From Vulcanimicrobiota bacterium (GTDB lineage Bacteria > Vulcanimicrobiota > Xenobia > Xenobiales > JADMJV01): a stretch of 64,000 nucleotides of DNA. The notes under the pieces are model-generated. The model was not told the DNA's origin, made no database searches, and saw only the letters and a list, made by a program, of their open reading frames with translations. The stretch spans positions 62,001 through 126,000 of the forward strand of contig JAHBVR010000003.1 in the NCBI GenBank assembly GCA_019637395.1. The letters are read 5' to 3'. Made by a program: the position numbers and the translations under genes. Positions 44,621 to 53,180 of this stretch are shown piece after piece (the stretch's first letter is position 1; every line of letters starts with the position of its first letter).

Positions 44621-45264
44621 GGGGCGCCGTTCGCTTCGGGGTCAGGGGTTTTCCTCTGGTAGCAAAATTGGGCGGTGCCCCAACTGACGGGTAGCTTCTG
44701 CATGCGCTCGTGTTCCCAGGGTGGTCCCAAAATCCAGTCCTGGGCCACCACCATGCGGGCCTGCTCATCCAGTTTGAGCTTGAGCTGGGCGCGCGTTTCT
44801 TCGGGAAAGGCGGTGGCGGAAACGAGGTAGGCGTCGGCTGCGGGTAAGGGCTGATTCAAAAAGTTGCCCGCGATGAAAGCGGCGTCCACCCCCATGCTCT
44901 CGGCAATGCGCTGGGCACGCTCGGTGTAAACGGCAAAATACTCGAGCCCTATCGCCCGGTAGCCCTGAGCCGCGGCCACCAGGCAGGGCAGGCCGCGACC
45001 CGCCCCCAGATCACAAATCGTGGACCCTTTAGGCAAATCCAGGGTCTGGAGAATCTTGAGCACGCTGAGCACGGGTGTTTCCCCGAAGGCCAGCGAGCCG
45101 ACATGATAGGGCCCGCGCATGTTGTAGACCATTTTGTTGGGGTCGAGATCGCGGAATTCCCGTTTCAGCCCCCGTTTCAACTGGCGCCACCACTCTTGTT
45201 TGCGCAGTTGAAAATACTCGCTGAGATACAAGCTGAGATTCCAGGTCAGCGCTCCGATGGCCAT
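44617..45264 (-). CDS. Class I SAM-dependent methyltransferase
   Basis: 215 residues. Motif I is TICDLGAGRGLPCLVAAAQG with the Gly-rich SAM loop, followed by acidic GLEYFAVYTERAQRIAES. The N-terminal ~70 residues (LSLYLSEYFQLRKQEWW) are amphipathic and basic. The fold resembles DOT1-like or generic Methyltransf domains; the substrate is unknown. Coupled to the GH3 gene by a 4-bp overlap. The divergent GH5 gene begins 40 bp away. Confidence 0.82.
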   Translation of the reverse strand: MAIGALTWNLSLYLSEYFQLRKQEWWRQLKRGLKREFRDLDPNKMVYNMRGPYHVGSLAFGETPVLSVLKILQTLDLPKGSTICDLGAGRGLPCLVAAAQGYRAIGLEYFAVYTERAQRIAESMGVDAAFIAGNFLNQPLPAADAYLVSATAFPEETRAQLKLKLDEQARMVVAQDWILGPPWEHERMQKLPVSWGTAQFCYQRKTPDPEANGAP

Positions 45265-45304
45265 GTGGTATGCGAACTACCCACACGGGGTAACTACTCC
45301 TGCC

Positions 45305-46453
45305 ATGAAAGCTTTACTCTTGTTTCTCCTGTTTCTCTCCCCCGGTTGGGTGGAGCGGCGCGGCACCGAGTTGGTCTGCGAAGAAAAACCCGTCCGCCTG
45401 CGCGGGATGTGTCTGGGCAATTGGTGGGTGCCGGAGGGCTATATGTTCGGCTTCACCAGGGCCACCTCGCCCACCCAAATCGAGCGAGGCGTGCTGGAAC
45501 TGCTGGGTCCTGAGGAGAGCCGGGCTTTTTGGCAAGAATACCGGTCGGTTTATGTGCGCCGTGAGGATCTGGAGCTGCTGGCTCGGTCCGGCTTCAATAG
45601 CGTGCGCGTGCCGCTGCACTGGAAATTTCTGCGCGATCCGGTCGAGCTGAAACGCCTGGATTGGCTGGTGCAGGAGTGCAAACGCCTCAATCTCTGGGTC
45701 CTGCCCGACCTGCACGCCGCTCCGGGCGGGCAAACCGGCGACAACATTGATGATGGTGCTTCTTATCCGTGGCTCTTTGAATCTCCTGAGTCACGCCGGC
45801 TGGCCGCTCAGCTCTGGCGCGAAGTGGCCGAGCGCTATCGAGAGGAACCCACCGTGCTGGGTTACGAGCTGCTCAACGAGCCGATTCCCAACTGGACCGG
45901 CTATACCGAGCTGCACCCCAGGCTGGATGAAGTCTACCGAGAAATGGGAAGGGCTATTCGCGAGGTCGATCAGCGCCACCTGATTTTCCTGGACGGAGCT
46001 GAGTGGGCCACCCATTTCGAGCACGTCTCCAGCGATTGGGACGAGCGGCTGGTGCTGGCTTTCCACCGCTACTGGGCCGACCCCCAGGCCATCGGGCCCT
46101 ACCTGGAGCTGCGCCAAACCCGGGGTGTGCCCCTCTTGATGAGCGAATCCGGCGAGAACGATCAGAAGTGGCTGCGCGAATTCCGCACCCGCCTGGAGGC
46201 GGACGGCGTGGGCTGGTATTTCTGGCCCTATAAAAAAATGCAGACGGACAGTTGCGTGGCCCTGGTCAAGACCCCGCCCCACTGGGACAAGATGGTGGCC
46301 TGGATCGACGGCCTCGGCCTGGAAGGGGAAGAACGGCGCAAGCTGCGGCCTACCCGCGCCGAAGCCCGGGCGGCGTTCGCGGAACTCTTGCGCAACATCC
46401 GTGTGGAAAACTGCACGGTGCAAAACGGCTTTGTGGACGCGCTACTGAAATAG
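45305..46453 (+). CDS. GH5 glycoside hydrolase, secreted endoglucanase-like
   Basis: 382 residues. The N-terminus MKALLLFLLFLSPGWVE is a probable signal peptide. GH5 marks: RLRGMCLGNWWVPEG, SGFNSVRVPLHWKFL, acid/base Glu in YELLNEPIPN, and nucleophile Glu in LLMSESGEND; the catalytic pair is therefore complete. It would cut beta-glucans or mannans, matching the neighbouring GH3. The frame is open 16 codons upstream but ATG 45305 begins the signal peptide; the ribosome site is weak. The tail overlaps the LhgO stop by 12 bp. Confidence 0.93.
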   Translation: MKALLLFLLFLSPGWVERRGTELVCEEKPVRLRGMCLGNWWVPEGYMFGFTRATSPTQIERGVLELLGPEESRAFWQEYRSVYVRREDLELLARSGFNSVRVPLHWKFLRDPVELKRLDWLVQECKRLNLWVLPDLHAAPGGQTGDNIDDGASYPWLFESPESRRLAAQLWREVAERYREEPTVLGYELLNEPIPNWTGYTELHPRLDEVYREMGRAIREVDQRHLIFLDGAEWATHFEHVSSDWDERLVLAFHRYWADPQAIGPYLELRQTRGVPLLMSESGENDQKWLREFRTRLEADGVGWYFWPYKKMQTDSCVALVKTPPHWDKMVAWIDGLGLEGEERRKLRPTRAEARAAFAELLRNIRVENCTVQNGFVDALLK

Positions 46454-47545
46454 CACGTCGGCGATTTCTTCGGCGATGGCCAGACTGGCGGTGGCCGCCG
46501 GGCTGGGCGCGTTGAGGACGTGCACCGCCCGGCCCTGGCGGTAGATCAGAAAATCGTCCAGCAGCCTCCCATCCGGGCGCACGCACTGGGCGCGAATTCC
46601 GGCCTTGGATTTCTCCAGGTGATGGCTGCGCAGCTCCGGAGTCAGCTTTTGCAGTTCTTTGAGAAAGAGCCATTTGGACAGGGAGCGCAGCTGCTCCCAT
46701 AAACCCATCCGCCAGTATTTCAGGGCCAATCGCTGAAAGCCGGGATAGGTCAGCGTTTCCAGCGCTTCGCCCACATGCAAGGACCAGCCATCGTAGTTTT
46801 CCCGGCCCAGGGCCAGCACCGCGTTGGGACCGGCCCCCACCGTGTCGTCGACGTGCCGGGTCAGATGCACTCCCAGGAATGGGAAGCGCGGGTCGGGCAC
46901 CGGGTAAATCAGGGTTTTGCACAGCTCTCTGGCTGCGGACTTCAAAGCATAGTACTCGCCTCGAAAGGGGACGATCTTGATCTCAGAATCGGCCAGCTTG
47001 TCGCAGTAGAGACCGGCGCAGTTGATCCAGGCATCGAATTCGCCGGTATCCACCCAGGGCGTCTTGAGGCGCACCTCCAGGGTCTCGGCCAGTTTCTCCA
47101 CTACCCGGACATAGTCGACCACGCCCGTCTCCGGCACGAAGATCGCCTCCAGTCCGGCGCAGGCCGGCTCGATTTGACGCAGGCCAGGCTGGTCCAGCCA
47201 GCGGACCTGAAGGCCGTGCTCTTCTCCGCGCCGTCCCAGGTCCCGCAATTTCTCGACTTGAGACGGCTGCGTGGCCACAATCACTTTACCGCAACGCTTC
47301 CAGGCGATGGCGTGGCGATCGCAGAAGGCCTCCAGCAAGGCCCGCCCGCGCAGGCAGGTGCGCGCTTTCAACGAGCCCGGCGGGTAGTAAATGCCGGAAT
47401 GGATGACTCCGCTGTTGCGCCCGGTCTGGTGGGCCGCCAGCCGATCTTCCTTCTCGAAGACGGTCACCTGCAGTCCCCTCTGCTGCAGTGTGTGGGCGGT
47501 GGCCACCCCCACGATGCCCCCACCCACCACGGCCACGCGTTTCAT
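46442..47545 (-). CDS. lhgO: L-2-hydroxyglutarate oxidase-like FAD enzyme
   Basis: 367 residues. Dinucleotide-binding VAVVGGGIVGVATAHTL, then AAHQTGRNSGVIHSGIYYPP, the LhgO/YgaF-type signature, and GVVDYVRVVEKLAETL, plus GVHLTRHVDDTVGAGPNAVL near the C-terminus. These are DAO-family features for oxidising L-2-hydroxyglutarate to 2-oxoglutarate, with electrons going to quinone. ATG 47545 has AAGG about 7 bp upstream; the frame extends to 47629 but without conservation. Divergent from the kinase gene starting at 47603. Confidence 0.93.
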   Translation of the reverse strand: MKRVAVVGGGIVGVATAHTLQQRGLQVTVFEKEDRLAAHQTGRNSGVIHSGIYYPPGSLKARTCLRGRALLEAFCDRHAIAWKRCGKVIVATQPSQVEKLRDLGRRGEEHGLQVRWLDQPGLRQIEPACAGLEAIFVPETGVVDYVRVVEKLAETLEVRLKTPWVDTGEFDAWINCAGLYCDKLADSEIKIVPFRGEYYALKSAARELCKTLIYPVPDPRFPFLGVHLTRHVDDTVGAGPNAVLALGRENYDGWSLHVGEALETLTYPGFQRLALKYWRMGLWEQLRSLSKWLFLKELQKLTPELRSHHLEKSKAGIRAQCVRPDGRLLDDFLIYRQGRAVHVLNAPSPAATASLAIAEEIADVLFQ

Positions 47546-47602
47546 CTGCGCGCCTTCTGGTTTGGCGAAGGCGCTCCTGTGCGGCGTTGCGAAAGGGGAG
47601 AG

Positions 47603-49108
47603 GTGGAAGATTATCACGTCGATCTCCAACTGGACCCGCAGACCGAGCCGGAAGTGCTCGATGACCTGCTCACCCAGTTAGTGGAAGCGGCCGGCGGTCA
47701 GGCCGGCGTCATGACGACCCGGTTGTCCACCGGCCCGGTCACTTCGCTCTATGGCATGGACCGGGAAGACTCGCAACCGCTGGTGCTGATGATGGAATCG
47801 CTGGTCGAGCAAGACGGGATCCCGCCCGAGCAACTGGCCGAACTGGAACAAGAAGCACGCCGGCGCGGGCGCGGCCGCCCGCTGGCCATCCCCATCCGCA
47901 GCGGCGGCAAGCCGGTGGGAATTTTCTGCCTGTGGCACCGGAGCGAAGCGCCTCCTTTGCTACAGGACAGCCCGGGATTGGTGCACCTGAACGTGGACCA
48001 ATTCGAGTCCAGCCTGCAAGGGGCCCGTCTGCTGGAGCGCCTGCTGCACGAGCGCAAATGGCTGGAAGCGGTGGTGCAACACAGCACCGACGGCGTGGTT
48101 ATCCACGATCCGCAGGGGCGGGTGATGGGCTATAACTTGACCATGGCCAAGCTCTCCGGCTGGAAAATCGGCGAAGCTGTCGGCCAGCTCGGCAACGAAG
48201 CCTTTCCGCTGGTGCTGGTGGAGAGCCACGTCTTTGATACGGCGGTAGCCGTATCCGGCAGCGTTCCCTGGCTTTCGGCCACCGATCCGGTCGAGGCCCG
48301 CCTGCTGGCCCGCGACGGCCAGAGCGTCGAGGTGGAGGTGATCGGCGCACCCCTCTTCGATCGCCAGGGACAGCCGCTGGGCTGGGTCATGACGGTGCGC
48401 GACATTTCCAAGCGCAAGGAGATGGAACGCCTGCACAAGCTCTTTCTCTCGGCCGTTTCCCATGAGCTGCAGACCCCCATCGCCATTATCCGCGGCTATG
48501 CCGGCTTGATGGCCGATCCGGAGGTGGAACTCAACAACGTCCGGGAACAGGCCGCCGTCATCGAGGAAGAAGCCCAGCGCCTGGAGCGCATGGTGCAGCA
48601 AATGCTTTACGCCACCCGCATTCAAGCCGGGGGACTCAAATTGCAGCGCCATCTCGTCGAGGTCGGGCCCTGGTTAAAGAAGCTCTGCGACAAATTGCGG
48701 CCCGTCTATAAGCTCAAGGGCGTGAAACTCAGCCTGCACGAAGAAGACAAGGGGCTGTTCGCGGCCGTGGATGAAGAGAAATTGCAGCAAGTGGTCACCA
48801 ATTTTGTGGAAAACGCCGTTAAATATGCCGGCGCCAAACCGGTCAAGGTCAATCTACGCAGCGACGGCGCCCGGCGCCTGCGGCTGGAAGTGCAGGATTC
48901 CGGGCCCGGCATTCCCAGCGATGATCGCGAGCGCATCTTCACCGCCTTCGAACGGGGGGGTGACCCTTTGAAGCAACGGGTGCGCGGGGCAGGGTTGGGT
49001 CTGTATATTTGCAAAGCCATCGTGGAAGCCCATGGGGGAAAAGTCGGGGTGGACCCAAGCAAAGAAGGCGGCGCGTTATTTTACTTCACGTTGCCGAGAG
49101 AGAAGTAG
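47603..49108 (+). CDS. PAS-domain sensor histidine kinase
   Basis: 501 residues, no membrane helices. An N-terminal GAF-like region (LAIPIRSGGKPVGIFCLW), a PAS domain (AVVQHSTDGVVIHDPQGRVM), HisKA phosphoacceptor FLSAVSHELQTPIAIIRGY, N-box VVTNFVENAVKYA, G1 DSGPGIP and G2 GAGLGLYICKAIVEAHGG. It probably senses an intracellular signal and phosphorylates the regulator 5 bp downstream. The start is GTG 47603 with AAAGG upstream; the open frame to 46775 is only the antisense of lhgO. All kinase motifs are intact. Confidence 0.93.
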   Translation: MEDYHVDLQLDPQTEPEVLDDLLTQLVEAAGGQAGVMTTRLSTGPVTSLYGMDREDSQPLVLMMESLVEQDGIPPEQLAELEQEARRRGRGRPLAIPIRSGGKPVGIFCLWHRSEAPPLLQDSPGLVHLNVDQFESSLQGARLLERLLHERKWLEAVVQHSTDGVVIHDPQGRVMGYNLTMAKLSGWKIGEAVGQLGNEAFPLVLVESHVFDTAVAVSGSVPWLSATDPVEARLLARDGQSVEVEVIGAPLFDRQGQPLGWVMTVRDISKRKEMERLHKLFLSAVSHELQTPIAIIRGYAGLMADPEVELNNVREQAAVIEEEAQRLERMVQQMLYATRIQAGGLKLQRHLVEVGPWLKKLCDKLRPVYKLKGVKLSLHEEDKGLFAAVDEEKLQQVVTNFVENAVKYAGAKPVKVNLRSDGARRLRLEVQDSGPGIPSDDRERIFTAFERGGDPLKQRVRGAGLGLYICKAIVEAHGGKVGVDPSKEGGALFYFTLPREK

Positions 49109-49113
49109 GTTCT

Positions 49114-49833
49114 ATGTCACAGTCCGGTCAGTTTCGCAACCGACTTATCCTGGTCATCGAAGACGAGCCGCGCATGCTCGATCTGGTGCGCATTACCCTG
49201 GAAGGCGCGGGCTTTGTGGTGTCGGGAGCGATGTCCGGCCAGGAAGGTCTGGCCAAATTACGCGACGAGATTCCTGACCTGGTGGTGCTCGATCTTAATC
49301 TGCCCGACATTTCTGGTTTTGAGGTGTTGCGCGAAATCCGTAATACGGTGCAGGTTCCCGTGATCATGCTGACCGTCCAGGCCAGCGATGATGACCGCAT
49401 TTTCGGCCTGGAACTGGGAGCGGATGACTATCTGGGCAAACCTTTCAACCATCGCGAACTGGTCAGCCGCATCAAAGCCGTGCTGCGCCGCGCCGAGATG
49501 CCCGCCCCGGTGACGCGCGGTGCGGTGCGCGTCGACGACAACTTGAGCGTCGACCTGGACAAGCGCGAAGCCATCGTGGCCGGCACGGCCGTCCATCTGC
49601 GCCCCACCGAATTCAAGCTGCTCTACCAGTTCCTCAACAACCCCGGGCGTATTCTCACCCACGAGCAACTGCTGAGCCGGGTCTGGGGCGCGGAGTATCG
49701 TGACGACACGCAGATTTTGCGCCTTTATATCAACTATTTACGCAAAAAGCTCGAGCCCGATCCCGAGGGCCCCAAGTACATCACCAACGAACGCGGCCTG
49801 GGTTACCGCTTCATCGACTTTAAAACAGCCTAA
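49114..49833 (+). CDS. OmpR/PhoB-family response regulator
   Basis: 239 residues. Receiver domain with acidic pair LVIEDEPRMLDLV, phosphoacceptor Asp in VVLDLNLPDISGFEV, Thr in MLTVQASDDD and Lys in YLGKPFNHRELV; then a winged-helix Trans_reg_C domain (LRPTEFKLLYQFLNNPGRI, HEQLLSRVWG, LYINYLRKKLEPDPEGPKYI). It likely activates or represses promoters on signal from the upstream kinase. The tail overlaps the threonine synthase stop by 4 bp. Confidence 0.95.
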   Translation: MSQSGQFRNRLILVIEDEPRMLDLVRITLEGAGFVVSGAMSGQEGLAKLRDEIPDLVVLDLNLPDISGFEVLREIRNTVQVPVIMLTVQASDDDRIFGLELGADDYLGKPFNHRELVSRIKAVLRRAEMPAPVTRGAVRVDDNLSVDLDKREAIVAGTAVHLRPTEFKLLYQFLNNPGRILTHEQLLSRVWGAEYRDDTQILRLYINYLRKKLEPDPEGPKYITNERGLGYRFIDFKTA

Positions 49834-51077
49834 ACGATGCCGGCCAGGCGCAACTGGTCGGCCAGTTGCGACGGCTGGCGGCTGATTTGCACCGCATGGG
49901 AGCGCACCGCGGAAATGGCGCCGCGAATGTCTTTGAGGCCGTGGCCGGTGACCACCGCGATGATCTTTTCGTCGGGGTTTATCCAACCGGCTTCCAGCGC
50001 CTTGCTCAAGCCGGCCACCGAAGTGGCTCCGGCCGGCTCGGCGAAGATGCCCGTGAGCCGGGCCAGTTGCAGTTGGGCGGAGCGAATCTCGTCGTCACTG
50101 ACGGTCAGATACTTACCCCCGCTTTCTTTGACCACATGCAGAGCCTGGTGGGCCACCCTCGGTTCCCCCACGCAAATGCTGTCGGCATAGGTGCAGGCGC
50201 CGGGCTCGGCTTCCAGGAAACCGCGCAGGTGGGCTTTGCTCAGGACACTGGAGCCGTGCGCTTGAACACCGTAGAGGCGGGGCAACCTGGGAAGCAGTCC
50301 GGCCCGATACAGATCCAGAAACCCTTTGCCGATACCGCCGATGATACAGCCGTCCCCAACGGAAACAAAAACCGCGTCCACTTCTGGCAACTGCTCGAAA
50401 ATCTCCAGGGAAACCGTCTTCTTACCTTCCAGGGTGAAAGGGTTGTAACCGGTGTTGCGGTTGAACCAGCCGAACTGGCGAGTGGCCTCGAGGCTGAGTT
50501 CGAAGGCATCGTCGTAGGTTCCATTGACCAGCAAGACTTCGGCTCCATAAACCAGCAGTTGGACCACTTTGGCCTCCGGAGCGTTGACCGGTACGAAGAT
50601 CACCGTGCGCAGGCCCACCGAGGCACTTAGCCCCGCCAGCGAAGAAGCGGCGTTGCCGGTGCTGGCGGTGGTAATCAGCCCGATGGAACGGTCGCGCGCG
50701 GCTGCGATGACGGCGGCGCTGGCCCGATCTTTGAAAGAACCGGTGGGATTGCGCTGATCCTCCTTGATCCACAAGCGCGGCAGACCGAGAGCCTGACCCA
50801 GGCGGGGCACCCTGGTGAGGGGAGTGTCGCCGATCAGCAGCGGAGGCAGGGAGTCGGCGCTCTGGATCGGAAGCCAGCTGGCGTAACGGCCCAATCCGCG
50901 CTCCCCACCGGCCTGCACTCGCAACCACGACTCGGCCAACCCATCGTAGTCATAGAGCACCTCCAGTGTCCCGATCGGTCCACACTGGGGGCAGGTGTAA
51001 AGAAAATCTCCGGCAGCGGGAATCTGACCGCAACAGGCGGCGCAACGCATGGACTGGACCAGAGGATTTCTATTCAT
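49830..51077 (-). CDS. thrC: Threonine synthase
   Basis: 415 residues. An N-terminal zinc-ribbon-like CAACCGQIP with CPQCGPIG, then the PLP-enzyme core: IGDTPLTRVPRLGQAL, RNPTGSFKDRASAAVI with the Schiff-base Lys, TASTGNAASSLAG, SVGDGCIIGGIGKGF and FAEPAGATSVAGLSKAL. It converts O-phosphohomoserine to threonine. The gene shares direction with the receiver gene 7 bp upstream, an unusual pairing. The stop overlaps the OmpR regulator tail. Confidence 0.93.
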   Translation of the reverse strand: MNRNPLVQSMRCAACCGQIPAAGDFLYTCPQCGPIGTLEVLYDYDGLAESWLRVQAGGERGLGRYASWLPIQSADSLPPLLIGDTPLTRVPRLGQALGLPRLWIKEDQRNPTGSFKDRASAAVIAAARDRSIGLITTASTGNAASSLAGLSASVGLRTVIFVPVNAPEAKVVQLLVYGAEVLLVNGTYDDAFELSLEATRQFGWFNRNTGYNPFTLEGKKTVSLEIFEQLPEVDAVFVSVGDGCIIGGIGKGFLDLYRAGLLPRLPRLYGVQAHGSSVLSKAHLRGFLEAEPGACTYADSICVGEPRVAHQALHVVKESGGKYLTVSDDEIRSAQLQLARLTGIFAEPAGATSVAGLSKALEAGWINPDEKIIAVVTGHGLKDIRGAISAVRSHAVQISRQPSQLADQLRLAGIV

Positions 51078-51084
51078 GCCTGCT

Positions 51085-51450
51085 CTAGGTGGGGGGAGCC
51101 AGATGCAGAGCGGCCACCTTTTCGACCAGTTGCTGGGGAGTAAAGGGTTTGGAGAGGAACGACACTTCTTCGGGCACCTGACCTTCCGGATTGTAACCCG
51201 ACATCATGAGCACCGGTAACTCCGGTCTGGCGCCCAAGACCCTCTTGACCAACTCATTTCCCGTCATCTTCGGCATTTGCACATCGGTTACGAGCAGGTC
51301 GAACTCTTCTCCCTGCAGTGTCTGCCAGGCCTGCTCGCCATTTTCCGCGCAGGTCACCCGATAACCGTGCTTAGACAAGACCTTAAGGGCGAGTTGCCGC
51401 AACGAAACTTCATCTTCCACCAGCAGCACCCGCAAATTCTGTCCCGGCAT
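51085..51450 (-). CDS. CheY-like receiver-domain protein
   Basis: 121 residues, a single receiver domain. LRVLLVEDEVSLRQLALKVL, phosphoacceptor Asp in LLVTDVQMPKMTGNEL, MMSGYNPEG and switch Lys in VSFLSKPFTPQQL are all in place. It has no output domain, so it may act by protein contact or in a phosphorelay. The chosen ATG 51450 begins just before the domain, with GGAAAG about 9 bp upstream; upstream ATGs add only a low-complexity stretch. It precedes thrC by 7 bp. Confidence 0.85.
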   Translation of the reverse strand: MPGQNLRVLLVEDEVSLRQLALKVLSKHGYRVTCAENGEQAWQTLQGEEFDLLVTDVQMPKMTGNELVKRVLGARPELPVLMMSGYNPEGQVPEEVSFLSKPFTPQQLVEKVAALHLAPPT

Positions 51451-51618
51451 TCCTGGTTCTTTCCAGCGCACGGACTGCGACGGGGAGCTTTCCGAAGACC
51501 ATGGGCTGCGCTCGCTATCCCCAGCCAAACCCTGGTCCCCTGTCGCGTGCATACACGGAGGATAGTCTATGCAAAAATCAGCGCATCTGACAAGAGACAG
51601 GTAGATGGGTTTTCGCAA

Positions 51619-51658
51619 CAACAAGCCTCCCGGAGCCGATCGGCTCCGGGAGTTGTTG
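51619..51658. terminator. Large palindromic hairpin, likely terminator
   Basis: A perfect 26-bp palindrome (51627-51652, centre GAGCCGATCGGCTC) is extended by CAACAA (51619-51624) pairing with TTGTTG across a 2-nt bulge. It lies between the stop of the leftward unknown gene (51707) and the leftward receiver gene. No T-run follows, so termination is plausible but unproven; a mobile-element end or protein site is an alternative. Confidence 0.6.
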
Positions 51659-51706
51659 CCCCGCCCTGAATGAACCCCCGTCTCCGCCTGGCCTGGTGGG
51701 CGACGG

Positions 51707-52243
51707 CTAGAAGTCGCCGGCCGCCAGCAGAGAAACGCGCGTGTGATCCCCCCCGGCCAGGGGATCGAGATCCCAGGCCGAACCTAAACCATAGTCCACG
51801 GCCAGCAAGTCGATGGTCGTGCGAGTGCTCCACTCGTAAAGACGCTCCCAATCGCTCTGCGACTGGAGATAGACGTCACTGCCCGCTTCCTCCGCCTGCG
51901 CTGGCGTGAAGGCGCGCAAGCAATAATTGACCGGACGCTTGGCAGCCAGGCGCCGAGCGGGAATGAGATCTCTATAGATGGGACCCGGCATGCGAACGTC
52001 AAAACTGGCCGCCCAGTCCGGTTTGCCTTTGCACAGCCAGCCGGCCACGTCCAGCGGCCCCACCAGATAGAGACCTTCCGGAATCGGATAGCCGGCCACC
52101 CAATCGGCCGGCTTCGTCAGCACCTGCTTGAGCGGGTTGCCGCTGGTAACCTTCAGCCCTCCCCAGGTTTTATAACTCGGCAGAGTGATGCGGAAACTCT
52201 GCTGGCCCCCTACCTCACCCTCTCTGCGCATCAGCATCATCAT
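51707..52243 (-). CDS. Uncharacterised small protein
   Basis: 178 residues, soluble, no signal peptide. I do not recognise the family. Visible pieces are KTWGGLKVTSGNPLKQVLT, WVAGYPIPEGLYLVGPLD, and a central IPARRLAAKRPVNYCLRAF. The start overlaps the methyltransferase stop by 4 bp, so it is translated with it and may help modify the same target. Codon use is ordinary for the region. Confidence 0.7.
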   Translation of the reverse strand: MMMLMRREGEVGGQQSFRITLPSYKTWGGLKVTSGNPLKQVLTKPADWVAGYPIPEGLYLVGPLDVAGWLCKGKPDWAASFDVRMPGPIYRDLIPARRLAAKRPVNYCLRAFTPAQAEEAGSDVYLQSQSDWERLYEWSTRTTIDLLAVDYGLGSAWDLDPLAGGDHTRVSLLAAGDF

Positions 52244-52989
52244 GACAAACCCCTTCCGAACCGGCTCTCCGGCTTACGAGCGCTGACCAACCAACCCTGG
52301 CCTGCATAGGTCGAGCGAACTTCGACCTTTTCGAAACCAGTTTCTTGAAAAAGTTGCCGCAGTTGCTCAGCGCCGGGAAAGAAGAAGCGGTCGGCCTGCT
52401 GGCGGCGCAGCAAGATCAGGTTAAAGGCCGTAAGCAGCAGCAGCCCGGGTACTTGAGCCAAAAATTGCAAGCGACCCGACCATTTCTGATCTTGCCAGTG
52501 TCTTTCCAAGACTTTACGCATACTGAATTGACGGCCGGGGTTGCTGATTATGAGACATCCGCCCGGCTTCAGAATCCGGTGAAAGTCAACCAGGGTCTTG
52601 CGCGGGTTGGGCAGGCTGTAGAGCACGTTGGAGCAGGTGATGCCCGCATAGGTGCCCTGGGCGCACGGGAGGGATTGGTCCAGGTTTTGGGTCTGAGGAT
52701 CGGCCTCAGGACATTTCGCGGCAGCTCGTTGCAACATGCCCGGGGACGAATCTACAGCATGGACTCGATAGCCTCGATTGAGCAGTCGTCTCGTCAGGTT
52801 ACCCGACCCGCATCCCGCGTCCAGGACCAGTTCAGCACGTTCCAGCCCGAGGCCATCCACAATCTCGTCCAGCATGGCGGTATACGGACGCAGCCTCAGC
52901 AAGACGTCATAAATGAGGGCGTAGTGAGTCCAAAACCAGACCCCCAGTGGCGGAAGCTTGATTTTTTCTAACAAGGTCGATCTCCCCAA
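52240..52989 (-). CDS. Class I SAM-dependent methyltransferase
   Basis: 249 residues. Motif I LVLDAGCGSGNLTRRLLN, motif II VHAVDSSPGMLQRAAAK, and CSNVLYSLPNPRKTLVDFHR with LKPGGCLIISNPGR form a UbiE/Methyltransf_11 core. A hydrophobic segment near residue 185 (LLLLTAFNLILLRR) hints at membrane contact and a lipid or quinone-like substrate. Divergent from the acyltransferase/isopropylmalate gene by 191 bp, a stretch that holds repeated operator-like sites, so the two may be co-controlled. Confidence 0.87.
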   Translation of the reverse strand: MGRSTLLEKIKLPPLGVWFWTHYALIYDVLLRLRPYTAMLDEIVDGLGLERAELVLDAGCGSGNLTRRLLNRGYRVHAVDSSPGMLQRAAAKCPEADPQTQNLDQSLPCAQGTYAGITCSNVLYSLPNPRKTLVDFHRILKPGGCLIISNPGRQFSMRKVLERHWQDQKWSGRLQFLAQVPGLLLLTAFNLILLRRQQADRFFFPGAEQLRQLFQETGFEKVEVRSTYAGQGWLVSARKPESRFGRGLS

Positions 52990-53037
52990 TCTGTCCTGGC
53001 GGCTTAATTGACGCCACTCGCGCCAGAGTAGCAGATC

Positions 53038-53114
53038 GATATCAACGGATTATCAACGCCATTATCAACGCCTCATCAATGCCTGCTGAGCCCCGCTGTG
53101 GACAATCCGTTGAT
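53038..53114. promoter_or_regulatory. Tandem 12-bp ATTATCAACGCC sites with inverted copy
   Basis: Four tandem copies with about 12-bp period: GATATCAACGG (53038-53048), ATTATCAACGCC (53049-53060), the identical ATTATCAACGCC (53061-53072) and TCATCAATGCC (53073-53083). In addition ATCAACGGATT (53041-53051) recurs inverted as AATCCGTTGAT (53104-53114). This lies in the divergent gap between the methyltransferase and the acyltransferase gene, so it looks like a multi-site regulator-binding region. The binder is unknown. Confidence 0.65.
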
Positions 53115-53180
53115 GGGGCGCTGGTAGCCTGACTCTCCCACAACCCAAACCCCAAACGACCAAGACGGAGGACTACAGCC

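Noticed and set aside
46775-47600. Long N-terminal extension of the PAS kinase frame
   Set aside because: This part is antisense to lhgO and has no domain; GTG at 47603 with an upstream ribosome site is a better start.
53095-53135. Promoter boxes for the acyltransferase-fusion gene
   Set aside because: TGGACA is present but no -10-like sequence lies at the correct spacing.
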